Source of the DNA: Saccharospirillum alexandrii_A
Lineage (GTDB): Bacteria > Pseudomonadota > Gammaproteobacteria > Pseudomonadales > Natronospirillaceae
Length of the DNA stretch: 64,000 bases
Reading direction: 5' to 3'
NCBI RefSeq assembly: GCF_043641555.1
Contig: NZ_JBHZRJ010000001.1
Coordinates: 868,001 to 932,000 of the forward strand
Shown: piece after piece, positions 43,901 to 51,736 of the stretch
Layout of the letters: each line of letters begins with the position of its first letter
Position numbering within the stretch: position 1 is the first letter of the stretch
Notes under the pieces: generated by a model
The model's database searches: none
What the model was told of the DNA's origin: nothing
The model's input: the letters and a program-made list of their open reading frames with translations, nothing else
Position numbers and translations under genes: made by a program

Positions 43901-44784
43901 GCATCTATGTCGGTGATACCGAGGGCAAGCTGTGGCGGATTGATCTTGACGACACTGACCCGGACGCTTGGGACGCGCCGTCTGATCTGAAACCGAATGC
44001 CAATACGATTGACCCTCTGTTTGCCGAGCCGAACGGCCGGCCGATTACCGCCCAATTGACTTCGGCTTTCAATGAAAATAAAGAACACATGGTGTTTTTT
44101 GGTACCGGCAGTTTTATCCGGGTGGGTGAAAACATCGTCGACAACAATCCTCCGCTTGAACGCTTTTATGGCATTATCGACCGCGGGGAGCCGATCGATG
44201 ACCTGGCTGACCTGCTTGAGCAGCGCATCGAGCTGGAAGGAACCTTTGGTGGTCCCGGTGGCCGTCGCTTCCGTGTCGTAAGCGATGAGGACATAGAAGA
44301 AAGTGACGAAGGCTGGTACTTGCCGCTGATCTGGGCTGCTTCTGAAGGCGGCTCGAACAGTACGACAGGTGAGCGAGTGGTAGCGCGTGCCATTGTTCGC
44401 GGTGATCGGGTTATTTTCCCAACACTGATTCCTGACGCTGACCCTTGTGCATTTGGGGGTAACAGCTGGCTGATGGAGCTTGAAATGGAAAATGGGGGCC
44501 GACTGAGCTACTCAGTGTTCGACCTGGATGAAGACGACGAGTTCAATGAAGACGACTTCGTTAACATCGGGACTGAAGATGACCCAATATGGGTGCCAAC
44601 CTCTGGTTTTGACCCTGAGGTGGGGATCATCAACACGCCCGCCGTGATCACCGGCGTCGACCCGACCGGGTCAGGCGATGATGATGAAGTGAAGGTCATC
44701 AGTGGTAGCTCGGGCGACCTGATCTCGATACCCGAGGCCGGTACTCGATCAAGAGGTCGGCAGGCCTGGCAGCAATTGCGGTAG
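40954..44784 (+). CDS. pilY1: Type IV pilus tip adhesin/assembly factor PilY1 (PilC/PilY family)
   Basis: A 1276-residue secreted protein with a signal peptide (about 1-36). The C-terminal half is a beta-propeller (NDGMLHAFDADPDDGG, YVDGTPRIADAW, LAVGTTGAGGKSVFALDV, then DRIYVGDTEGKLWRIDL). The calcium loop is Asp974-x-Thr976-x-Asp978-xxx-Asp982, close to the DxNxDxxxD known in Pseudomonas PilY1. The N-terminal half shows no von Willebrand A metal motif (DxSxS), unlike the Pseudomonas protein. It works at the pilus tip with the minor pilins encoded before it. Very acidic segments occur near the end. Confidence 0.93.
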   Translation: MNVSMLSSSFPKTSGLLQGLAVGFVCATASSMAQADIAQEPLFLGGGGIPGNMLLVPSVEWPTIESVANLTNTYTSATEFAGYFDPGKCYVYVYSATESERYFRPNSLTGDRQCTGSGEWSGNYLNWATTQTIDPFRKILTGGLRVKDTETETWLEKARHPGQGGGFPTRDLTDDDEIEGATPFSSDRIRVRISGLGTEMRFSLNNNNFNNNPTNYRPGVDDPYDNRGFEMSVRVSVCDDSVGVEENCRQYGDNWKPEGLIQQNAESIRFSVFGYLNDSDVERDGGVLRARQKYVGPRKLEAGQGYVDNEATEWDPDTGIFVQNPDSDDAADTSATIVNSGVINYLNKFGQLNTGNNKSIDPVSELYYTATRYLKNLGNVSAYTSMGGANAATRDQWRDGFPVITDWNDPIQYACQANVFLGIGDANTHRDKNLPGNTAFRNDEPAMPAEVAADTSVNVRTLTARVAQLEGLGNIGEQNSFSGRNNSAYIAGLAWDNRINDLRSDLAGVQSASTHWVDVLENRVLLAPNQNQYYLATKYGGFRIPEDFDPAAITSLEQDWWHSNGDTLAANNGTNFLRPDNYYLAGEADAMIESLREAFSNIAEELQSSSAAVAANSTRLDTDTAVFQGSFNSQRWSGELAAFKIQNDGLVEAEPAWVASEELPTAANRNIFTIDHLVEQTGGDADGEYRAFTGTEFLWDNLTDLQKAALRAQPDATLSTVAFAQDRLNYLRGDTAEEQTQEDQSKPFRRRDTLLGDIINSNPQFSHNANFGYGSLGNIAAFSSVGATSYATFRTNTASRSPIVMVGANDGMLHAFDADPDDGGEELFAFVPSSIYNNLYRLTLPGYAHRYYVDGTPRIADAWMGSEWATLAVGTTGAGGKSVFALDVTDPENFTADDVLWEFSHPNMGYTIQQPAVVALPSGQFGVVVTSGYHDDPAVDRSGYIWILNVSDGSIIRTIELENSGELGSALVVDLTSDSVADRIYVGDTEGKLWRIDLDDTDPDAWDAPSDLKPNANTIDPLFAEPNGRPITAQLTSAFNENKEHMVFFGTGSFIRVGENIVDNNPPLERFYGIIDRGEPIDDLADLLEQRIELEGTFGGPGGRRFRVVSDEDIEESDEGWYLPLIWAASEGGSNSTTGERVVARAIVRGDRVIFPTLIPDADPCAFGGNSWLMELEMENGGRLSYSVFDLDEDDEFNEDDFVNIGTEDDPIWVPTSGFDPEVGIINTPAVITGVDPTGSGDDDEVKVISGSSGDLISIPEAGTRSRGRQAWQQLR

Positions 44785-44805
44785 TAGCATTGAACGAATG
44801 CAGAG

Positions 44806-44832
44806 AAACCCTGAGCAAGACCAGGGTTTTTC
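44806..44832 (+). terminator. Terminator between pilY1 and pilE
   Basis: AAACCCTG (44806-44813) and CAGGGTTT (44822-44829) form a perfect eight-base stem with an eight-base loop and a five-T run. It lies inside the apparent minor pilin operon, so pilE is either made at a reduced level or has its own promoter. Confidence 0.9.
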
Positions 44833-44865
44833 TGCTTTAGATAGCAAATTTATTAGGGTAGTGCC

Positions 44866-45279
44866 ATGAAGAACCAAAGACAGTGCTCAGGCGGTTTCAG
44901 CCTGATTGAAATAATGATTGTGGTGGCTATTGTGGCAATTATAGCCGTGATAGCGGTGCCTAGTTATACCAGCTATGTTGAGCGCTCCCGGTGCACTGAT
45001 GCTCAAGCCGATCTAATGGAACTGGCTCAATGGATGGAGCGCCGGTATGCGGCGAACTTTAATTATCTGGATTTAACAGAAGACCCTCCGGCGGTTCCAG
45101 ACTTGCCATTCACGCAATCGCCAGATGATGCCTCGGCTGCCTTTGATATTACGCTGGAGGCAACCGCCACGACCTTTACTTTGACAGCGACACCAATTGC
45201 AGGTCGAATTCGAGCAGATGGTGGTGCTTGTGGGACGCTGACGCTGGACAATCAGGGCAATGAAGGCGACTGGATATAA
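44866..45279 (+). CDS. pilE: Type IV minor pilin PilE
   Basis: A 137-residue pilin with signal CSGG|FSLIEIMIVVAIVAII, a long N-terminal helix ending VPSYTSYVERSRCTDAQADL, and the disulfide-bounded D-region (Cys46-Cys126, ACGTLTLDNQGNEG). It matches the PilE-type minor pilins that follow pilY1 in Pseudomonas. It is separated from pilY1 by a terminator. Confidence 0.92.
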   Translation: MKNQRQCSGGFSLIEIMIVVAIVAIIAVIAVPSYTSYVERSRCTDAQADLMELAQWMERRYAANFNYLDLTEDPPAVPDLPFTQSPDDASAAFDITLEATATTFTLTATPIAGRIRADGGACGTLTLDNQGNEGDWI

Positions 45280-45305
45280 ACCGCCCTTTTTAAAGTCACC
45301 CCGCT

Positions 45306-45878
45306 TCAGGCACAGCTAATCGGCTGGCCTGAAGCCTTTTCCACAACCCCATCACCAGAGCGGTCTTTCCCCCAGCGAATGCGGCCGCCAAAATTCACAA
45401 TCACATGTACCCCACGCTCAGCCATCAAGCTATCCGGGCACCAGGTCAGGTTGCCAATGGTACCGTGAACGGTGCCGTCTGGGTTGAACTGAAAGTAGCG
45501 TCGCTCCTGAGGCCCTGAATGACTGGCGATGAGGGTGCCGTTGGGCATCGCTTTGAAGGTCCGTATCAGGTAATCCGGTTGGGCCAGTACTTTTAGGCTG
45601 CCCGGGTCGATAAAGACGGAGATCGGTTGGTCCCAGTCGTTAGTGCAGGCATTTGCGGCATCTAATGGGCAGAAGGTGGTCATTTGGCGGCGGTTGATGG
45701 CCGTGTGGCGGGCTACCTGGAACAGCGTGCGTAATTCCTGTTTGGTTTGCCGTGCCTGATGCCGCTCAATGGTACCTTGCCAGTTGGCGGTTGCCATCCC
45801 GGCGATGATGACCAGCACGGCCAGTGAGATCATGAGTTCGATGATACTAAAACCGGCGTTATCCTTACGCGGTTGCAT
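45306..45878 (-). CDS. Second GspH/FimT-type pseudopilin
   Basis: A 190-residue pilin-like protein: NAG|FSIIELMISLAVLVIIAG is the prepilin signal and helix, with QTKQELRTLFQVARHTAIN and RYFQFNPDGTVHG as in FimT/GspH proteins. Cysteines occur at CPLDAANAC and near the end (WCPDS, ISCA). It is on the opposite strand to the minor pilin operon, downstream of pilR, and has a sigma-54-type promoter. It may be a further minor pilin under PilR control; this is inferred. Confidence 0.87.
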   Translation of the reverse strand: MQPRKDNAGFSIIELMISLAVLVIIAGMATANWQGTIERHQARQTKQELRTLFQVARHTAINRRQMTTFCPLDAANACTNDWDQPISVFIDPGSLKVLAQPDYLIRTFKAMPNGTLIASHSGPQERRYFQFNPDGTVHGTIGNLTWCPDSLMAERGVHVIVNFGGRIRWGKDRSGDGVVEKASGQPISCA

Positions 45879-45925
45879 ACGGTAATTTCCTTTTCCCTGT
45901 ATATGTTGGTCCCAAGCCCGGTGTT

Positions 45926-45941
45926 TGCATAGGCATCGCCA
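45926..45941 (-). promoter_or_regulatory. Sigma-54-type promoter before the second FimT gene
   Basis: Read on the minus strand, TGGCGATGCCTATGCA keeps the invariant GG and GC separated by ten bases and fits TGGCACG-N4-TTGCA at the -24 and -12 elements. Transcription would start about 37 bases before the ATG at 45878. PilR, the next gene upstream, is a sigma-54 activator. Confidence 0.55.
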
Positions 45942-45957
45942 AGCGTGGAGGTGACTT

Positions 45958-45978
45958 ATTGCTTAATCCTTAAGCAAT
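45958..45978. promoter_or_regulatory. Palindrome upstream of the sigma-54-type promoter
   Basis: ATTGCTTAA-TCC-TTAAGCAAT is a perfect nine-base inverted repeat, about 17 bases upstream of the -24 element. It could be an activator or repressor site, or a hairpin at the end of the pilR message. Confidence 0.45.
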
Positions 45979-46076
45979 ATCGCCAGAATAGGAAAAGGTA
46001 AGAAAGGGAGTCAATCGACGGCCGTCATTGTTGTGATGATGATCGCAAAGAACAGGAAAGCCAGATTGTCGCAGTG

Positions 46077-47447
46077 TTAATCCAGCCCCAATTTCTTCAA
46101 CCGATACCGCAAAGCCCGAAAAGTAATACCCAGCCGTTTTGCGGCTGCAGTCCGGTTCCATCGGGTTTCTTCCAGGGCCTGTTCAACCACTTCCCGTTCA
46201 ACTTCCATCAGGTAGTCTTCCAGATTCATGTCGCTCGGCCGGGCATAGCGTTCGCCGTTGCCATTTCCGTTGGCCCCTGAAATGGCTGCTGCGGGCGTCT
46301 GGTCCAGTTGCAGGTCGCGCAGGCCTATGCGGTCGTCTTCGCATAGGGTGTAGGCTCGCTCCAGTATGTTTTCGAGCTCTCGAACGTTGCCAGGAAAGGG
46401 GTAGTTCATCAGGGCGTTTTCAGCCGCTTTGTCGAGCCGTGCTGGTGCCAGCTCGTAGGATTCGGCAATGCGGATCAGAATGCGCTGACACAGGAGTGGG
46501 ATGTCACTGATGCGCTCGCGCAGGGCGGGCACCGGCAGGTTGATCACGTTGATGCGGTAGAACAGGTCTTGTCGGAATTCACCCGAGGCGACCAGGGCAT
46601 CGAGGTTCTTATGCGTCGCGCTGAGTATGCGAACATCGACATCGGTTTCCTGCTGGCTGCCGATGGAGCGAATCTTTTTCTCCTGAATCGAGCGCAACAG
46701 TTTGACCTGCATGGCCAGAGGGAGGTCGGCCACTTCATCCAGAAAGAGGGTGCCGTTGTTGGCGGCCTGAAAAAAGCCAGCTTTGTCTTCAGAGGCCCCG
46801 GTGAACGCGCCTTTTTTGTGGCCGAAAAATTCACTTTCCATCAGTTCACTGGGTATAGCGCCGCAGTTTACCGGTACGAAGGGGCCTTCAGCACGTGGCC
46901 CCAATGCGTGTATCTGACGGGCAACCAATTCTTTGCCGGTACCCGATTCGCCCTGAATAAACACAGGTGCCTGGCTGCGAGCGAGCTTTCGAATTTTGCT
47001 TTGCAGATGCGTCATCGCCTCGGATTCACCCACCATGGTGGGGATGGCTTGCGCGGGTGAGGCCTGGCTAGAGGGGGTGTTGCTGATTTTAAGTGCCTGG
47101 TTAACCAGGGCACGCAAGCGTTCAATCTCGACCGGTTTGGATACAAAATCGAAGGCGCCCGCTTTTAGGGAATCTATGGCCAATTCCATGTTGCCGTGAG
47201 CCGTGATCATCGCCACGGGCGTATCAGGGCGCTTGTGTTGAATGTATTTAACCAGTTCTAACCCATTGCCATCGGGCAGGCGCATGTCGGTCAGGCACAG
47301 GTCGTAGGCGTGCTGGTCGATCTGACGGATGGCGGATTTGAGATCCGGCACGCTGAGGGTATCCAGGCCCATGCGCATCAGGGTCAGTTCAAGCAGTTCA
47401 CGAATGTCGGGTTCATCATCGACAATCAGGACGCGTTGATTGGCCAT
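46077..47447 (-). CDS. pilR: Type IV pilus response regulator PilR
   Basis: A 456-residue NtrC-type regulator. The receiver domain has VDDE and Asp (CLTDMRLPDG, about residue 55). The AAA+ domain has GESGTGKE (about 165-172) and GAFTGA (about 217), the sigma-54 contact loop. A Fis-type helix-turn-helix is at the C-terminus (RTAAAKRLGITFRALRYRL). It activates pilin transcription when phosphorylated by PilS, encoded eight bases upstream. Confidence 0.97.
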   Translation of the reverse strand: MANQRVLIVDDEPDIRELLELTLMRMGLDTLSVPDLKSAIRQIDQHAYDLCLTDMRLPDGNGLELVKYIQHKRPDTPVAMITAHGNMELAIDSLKAGAFDFVSKPVEIERLRALVNQALKISNTPSSQASPAQAIPTMVGESEAMTHLQSKIRKLARSQAPVFIQGESGTGKELVARQIHALGPRAEGPFVPVNCGAIPSELMESEFFGHKKGAFTGASEDKAGFFQAANNGTLFLDEVADLPLAMQVKLLRSIQEKKIRSIGSQQETDVDVRILSATHKNLDALVASGEFRQDLFYRINVINLPVPALRERISDIPLLCQRILIRIAESYELAPARLDKAAENALMNYPFPGNVRELENILERAYTLCEDDRIGLRDLQLDQTPAAAISGANGNGNGERYARPSDMNLEDYLMEVEREVVEQALEETRWNRTAAAKRLGITFRALRYRLKKLGLD

Positions 47448-47455
47448 GTTGGTGT

Positions 47456-49030
47456 TTACTCCTGTACAGCAGCGTGCGCAAAAAGGATTCGGAAGCAGGC
47501 GCCATTTTCATCGCCGGTATAGAACAGCCGGGCGCGGTTGGCTTCGGACAATTCTTTGGCAATGTACAAACCCAGGCCGGTTCCAGTGGCTTCGGTGGTG
47601 TAAAACGGCTCGAACAAATGCTTTAGCTGGTCTTCGGCAATGCCAGGACCAAAGTCCCTGATGTCCATATACGGTTGCTCGGTATCTGCCAGTGTACCCA
47701 GTTGAATGGCAACTTTCCGTGAACCGGTTCTGAGTTCGCTATAGCGTAGCCCATTGTCGACCAGGTTGATGACCACCTGCATCATGCGTTTGGGGTCGAT
47801 TCGAACCCGGATGTCGGGGTTGCCTTTGATTTCAATGTTGTCCGACTTGAGGTGGCCCTGGCAATACTCGCTCAGGCAATCATCCAGAAATTCGCGCAGG
47901 TAGATGGGCTCTAGTTGCAGGTTCAACTGGCGCGACATGTCCAGAATGTTGTTGATGATGGTGTTAATACGGTTACTGTGATTGCGGACGATGCTCAGCA
48001 GCCGCTGGTCGCCTTCATCGAGCGAGGGGTTCTCGGCGAGTAACTGGGATGCATGGCTGATAGCACCAAGTGGATTGCGAATTTCATGTGCAATGGACGC
48101 CGTTAACCGCCCCAGGGAGGCAAGTTTCAGGTGCTGAGCTTGCTGCTGCACTCGTCCGGTGTCTTCAATGAAAATGATCAGATCGCATTTTGGGCTGTCT
48201 TGCAGTGGGGCAAAATTTAACTGTACCAGGGGGTGGTCTTTGTCCATTTGCAAGGGCTCAGTGCGCTCAGCCGGTTCTGCCTGCCAGCTTTCCATGCGTT
48301 TTTGCACGGGCTGCGGCAGCCAGAACGCCCGCTTTTCGGTCATGCCGAGCAGGTCTTTGGCGGCGTCATTCATCAGCCGAATGGCCCCTTCCCAGGTGGT
48401 TACAATGATGCCGGTGCGCATCCGCTGGACGATCAGTTCGTTCAGGTGGCGCAAGTCGAGAATGGTATCAGCCTGAGCCTGGGCCAGTTGTTCCGTCGAG
48501 CGAACACGCGACGTCAGGTATTGCAGCAACAGGGTAACGGCAAAGAAAGCAACACCGAGTAGAGCCGCTTGAAGCAGGTTGTCCTCACCCAGGGTAGTAA
48601 CCGACAGAATTTCAGTATAGACGGCGCCAGAGGCGGCCATGGCGGCAACCAGCATGCTGTGCTGAAACCGCAGTAACAGGCTGCCGATGGCCACACTGAC
48701 GATCATCAGGTTGCCGAAGCCGGTGCCCACTCCCCCAAGGTAGTGAAGAATCAGCGACTGCATCAGGATGTCTGTCAGCAGCAGTACCACGGTTGGAATG
48801 CTGCCCATTTGTCCGCGCACCGTTACCACCAGACCAATGACGCAGATGACCACGTAGGTCAGAGTGGCATACAGAAACGAATCTGCATTTAGCCGGGGCA
48901 GAGCCATCATGGTTTCGAGCGGCATCAGCGCCAGCACGCTCAGGGCGCTGGCGAGCATCAGCCGGTAGATGCCGTAATAAAACAGAATCTGCTGGCGGCG
49001 ATAGCTTGGGTACTGGGGCGAGAAAATCAT
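47456..49030 (-). CDS. pilS: Type IV pilus sensor kinase PilS
   Basis: A 524-residue sensor with six hydrophobic segments in the first 170 residues, a PAS-like region (VTTWEGAIRLMNDAAKDLLG), the phosphorylated histidine in ASIAHEIRNPLGAISHASQLL split here as ASIAHEIRNPLG and AISHASQLL, and an ATPase domain with NLVDNGLRYS, GPGI and GTGLGLYIAKEL. PilS controls PilR according to pilin levels in the membrane in Pseudomonas. The ATG at 49030 is preferred to a TTG at 49054. Confidence 0.96.
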   Translation of the reverse strand: MIFSPQYPSYRRQQILFYYGIYRLMLASALSVLALMPLETMMALPRLNADSFLYATLTYVVICVIGLVVTVRGQMGSIPTVVLLLTDILMQSLILHYLGGVGTGFGNLMIVSVAIGSLLLRFQHSMLVAAMAASGAVYTEILSVTTLGEDNLLQAALLGVAFFAVTLLLQYLTSRVRSTEQLAQAQADTILDLRHLNELIVQRMRTGIIVTTWEGAIRLMNDAAKDLLGMTEKRAFWLPQPVQKRMESWQAEPAERTEPLQMDKDHPLVQLNFAPLQDSPKCDLIIFIEDTGRVQQQAQHLKLASLGRLTASIAHEIRNPLGAISHASQLLAENPSLDEGDQRLLSIVRNHSNRINTIINNILDMSRQLNLQLEPIYLREFLDDCLSEYCQGHLKSDNIEIKGNPDIRVRIDPKRMMQVVINLVDNGLRYSELRTGSRKVAIQLGTLADTEQPYMDIRDFGPGIAEDQLKHLFEPFYTTEATGTGLGLYIAKELSEANRARLFYTGDENGACFRILFAHAAVQE

Positions 49031-49194
49031 TGTCGGTTGCGTTCCCTGTCGCAAAGTACCTTATGGGCGGGCCCGTTTGAGGTGCTCAGTATAAACACCC
49101 TTCAGGCCGTGAAAACAACACCCGGTGCTCCCGACTTGTTCTACCCCGGTGAAAACCGGACAATAGCGGGCCTCAGTCATCGGTGGAGAAGGTA

Positions 49195-50817
49195 ATGACG
49201 TTGCGTGTGGCCCTGGTTCAGGATCGGTTTCCGGTCGGCGACATTCCCGGCAATACTCAGAAAGTGCTGGAGCGGGCGCAGGCGGCCATAGACGAGGGCG
49301 CCGACCTGGTCGTGTTTCCGGAGCTGACGCTGGCGGGTTATCCACCGGAAGACCTGCTTCTGCGCCCGAGCCTTGGGCTGCGAATCAATGACGCACTGGA
49401 AGCGATAAAGGCAGCTGCATTGCCGATCGGTATTGTGGTGGGCTACCCGGAGCGGGAGCAGGGTGCCTTGTACAACAAAGCCATGCTGATCGACCGGGGA
49501 GAGGTCATCGCCGACTACCGCAAGCAGCATTTGCCGAATTACCAGGTGTTCGACGAGAAGCGCTACTTCACCAAAGGCACTGAAACCTGTGTGTTCGATT
49601 ACAAGGGAGCACGGCTGGCACTGACCATTTGCGAAGACATCTGGTACGACGGCCCGGCCCGTCGGGCCGCCGAAGCCGGCGCGGAAATCAACATCAATAT
49701 CAATGGCAGCCCCTACCATATCGGTCGTCTGCCTGAGCGCCATGCGCAGGTGGCCCGGGTGTCGAAAGCCTTCAGCGCGATGACCATCTATGTCAATCAT
49801 CTTGGGGGTCAGGATGAACTGGTTTTTGACGGCGGGTCCTTCATTACCCAGAGCGATGGTGAGATTGCTGTGATGTTGCCGGAATTCGAACCGGCGCTGA
49901 CCTGTGTCGACCTGCACAAAACCCAGAGCGGCTGGCAGGTGGCAGAACCCACCAAGGTGCCCGTGCTGGACAATGAAGAGGCGCTTTATGAAGCGCTGGT
50001 GATGGGCCTGGCAGACTACGTGAACCGCAATGGCTTCCCGGGGGTGGTGTTGGGGCTGTCTGGCGGTATTGACTCGGCTCTGAGTGCCGCCATCGCCGTT
50101 GATGCGCTGGGTAAAGACCGGGTGCATGCGGTGATGATGCCTTACACCTACACCGCAGCAATGAGTTTGGAAGATGCCCGGGCCGAGGCTGATCTGCTAG
50201 GTATTCGTTACGATGTTTTGCCCATCGGGTCGGCCTACGAAGCTGCGCTTCAGACGGTTAACCCGCTGTTCGAGGGGCGTGATGTCGATACCACCGAGCA
50301 GAACATGCAATCGCGCATGCGCGGCCTGTTCCTGATGGCGCTGTCGAACAAACTGGGTGCCATGGTGCTGACTACTGGCAACAAGAGCGAGATGGCGGTG
50401 GGCTACGCCACCCTCTACGGCGATATGTGCGGTGGCTTCAATGCGCTAAAAGACGTGCCCAAGACCTGGGTATACAAGCTCTCGAATTGGCGCAACGCCC
50501 GCAACCGGGTGATCCCGGAGCGGGTGATCACCCGCCCGCCCTCGGCCGAGCTGGCACCGGACCAGAAAGACGAAGACAGCCTGCCACCCTATGACATTCT
50601 GGATGCCATCATCGAGCGCTACGTCGAACGGGATGAAAGCCTCGATACCATCGTGAACGCAGGCTTTGATGCAGCAGAAACCGAACGGGTCATTCGATTG
50701 ATTGACCGCAACGAGTACAAACGCCAGCAGGCACCTGAGGGGGTGAGGGTCACCCGCCGAGGTTTCGGTACCGACCGGCGTTATCCGCTAACACATGGCT
50801 GGAAACCGGGCCGCTAG
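49195..50817 (+). CDS. nadE: Glutamine-dependent NAD+ synthetase
   Basis: A 540-residue two-domain enzyme. The N-terminal nitrilase-type glutaminase has Glu43 (VFPELTLAGYPPED), a lysine near 112 and the cysteine in LTICEDIWYD (about 147). The C-terminal synthetase has LSGGIDSALS (about 286) and TGNKSEMAVGYATLYGDM. It converts deamido-NAD to NAD using glutamine. The ATG at 49195 follows GGAGAAGG; a GTG at 49183 is less likely. It is divergent from pilS and ends 11 bases from bamD. Confidence 0.97.
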   Translation: MTLRVALVQDRFPVGDIPGNTQKVLERAQAAIDEGADLVVFPELTLAGYPPEDLLLRPSLGLRINDALEAIKAAALPIGIVVGYPEREQGALYNKAMLIDRGEVIADYRKQHLPNYQVFDEKRYFTKGTETCVFDYKGARLALTICEDIWYDGPARRAAEAGAEINININGSPYHIGRLPERHAQVARVSKAFSAMTIYVNHLGGQDELVFDGGSFITQSDGEIAVMLPEFEPALTCVDLHKTQSGWQVAEPTKVPVLDNEEALYEALVMGLADYVNRNGFPGVVLGLSGGIDSALSAAIAVDALGKDRVHAVMMPYTYTAAMSLEDARAEADLLGIRYDVLPIGSAYEAALQTVNPLFEGRDVDTTEQNMQSRMRGLFLMALSNKLGAMVLTTGNKSEMAVGYATLYGDMCGGFNALKDVPKTWVYKLSNWRNARNRVIPERVITRPPSAELAPDQKDEDSLPPYDILDAIIERYVERDESLDTIVNAGFDAAETERVIRLIDRNEYKRQQAPEGVRVTRRGFGTDRRYPLTHGWKPGR

Positions 50818-50828
50818 CGCACTGCTCA

Positions 50829-51671
50829 TTAGCTAAAGAAGCCCAGTGTAAGAATCTTAAGCCACCAGCGGTCCTGCTGTAGGTAGGGGGATTCGTACTC
50901 GCCGCTGGTCAGGGTGACATGCCTTGGGTAATCGCGTTTTAGAGCCTCCAGCGCCAGCGCCCGGTCTTCCGGCAGGCCGAGCTGGTTGTAGGATTCAATC
51001 AACACCACCAGCGCATCGCCCTGGGCACTGACGCCCGGGTAATGCTGGCGCACCACCTGAGCCCGCTCGGCGGCGGCTACCCAGGCATCACGACGCATGT
51101 AGTAGTCGGCGACAATCAGTTCGTGTCGGGCGAGGGCGTCTTTGAGAATAATCATCGTATCGGTGGCGTCTTCACGATAGTCGCTGGTCGGAAAGCGCTG
51201 CAGAAACCGGCCAAGCGCTTCGAAGGCACTTTCACCCTGGGCTTGCGAACGCAGGGCGAGGTCGCCACGGCCGGTGATGCCCGAGTTCTGTTCGTACAAC
51301 TTGTAGTAGCTCATGCCCCTGAGATACCAGGCGTAGTCGACATTGGGGTGGTCCGGGTTCAGCCGCGTGAAGCGGTCGGCATCGAGCAGGGCTTGGGCGT
51401 GGTCGTTGCTCATGTAGCGGGCGTACATCAAATCCAGTTGCAGCTGTTTGGCATAGCGGCCAAACGGGAAGCGGCTCTCCAGTTGCTCCAGGGTATCGAT
51501 CGCCAGTGTGTAGTTGCGGTTCTCCAAATGCCCCGATGCCTGCTCATAGAGCGCTTGCTCTGATTCCTGGTTGTTGGTTTGGAACAGGCTGCAGCCTCCC
51601 AGTGTCAGGGAAAGCAGGAGAATGGATACCAGTGCTGGCCAATTGAATGAAGCAGAATGACGGTGAAACAT
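50829..51671 (-). CDS. bamD: Outer membrane assembly lipoprotein BamD
   Basis: A 280-residue TPR lipoprotein, an essential part of the BAM complex. The lipobox LGGC lies near residue 26 after SILLLSLTLGGC, and the mature part has five TPR-like helical pairs (YEQASGHLENRNYTLAIDTL, LDADRFTRLNPDHPNVDYAWY). The start at 51671 gives a normal lipoprotein signal; a longer frame to 51821 would overlap rluD. It is divergent from rluD with only 65 bases between, the conserved pairing. Confidence 0.96.
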   Translation of the reverse strand: MFHRHSASFNWPALVSILLLSLTLGGCSLFQTNNQESEQALYEQASGHLENRNYTLAIDTLEQLESRFPFGRYAKQLQLDLMYARYMSNDHAQALLDADRFTRLNPDHPNVDYAWYLRGMSYYKLYEQNSGITGRGDLALRSQAQGESAFEALGRFLQRFPTSDYREDATDTMIILKDALARHELIVADYYMRRDAWVAAAERAQVVRQHYPGVSAQGDALVVLIESYNQLGLPEDRALALEALKRDYPRHVTLTSGEYESPYLQQDRWWLKILTLGFFS

Positions 51672-51736
51672 GCGTTGGGTCCGGCCCTTGAAGTACAATA
51701 GGCGGCTATTGTAACCACAGGCACCCAAGGGCTCCA

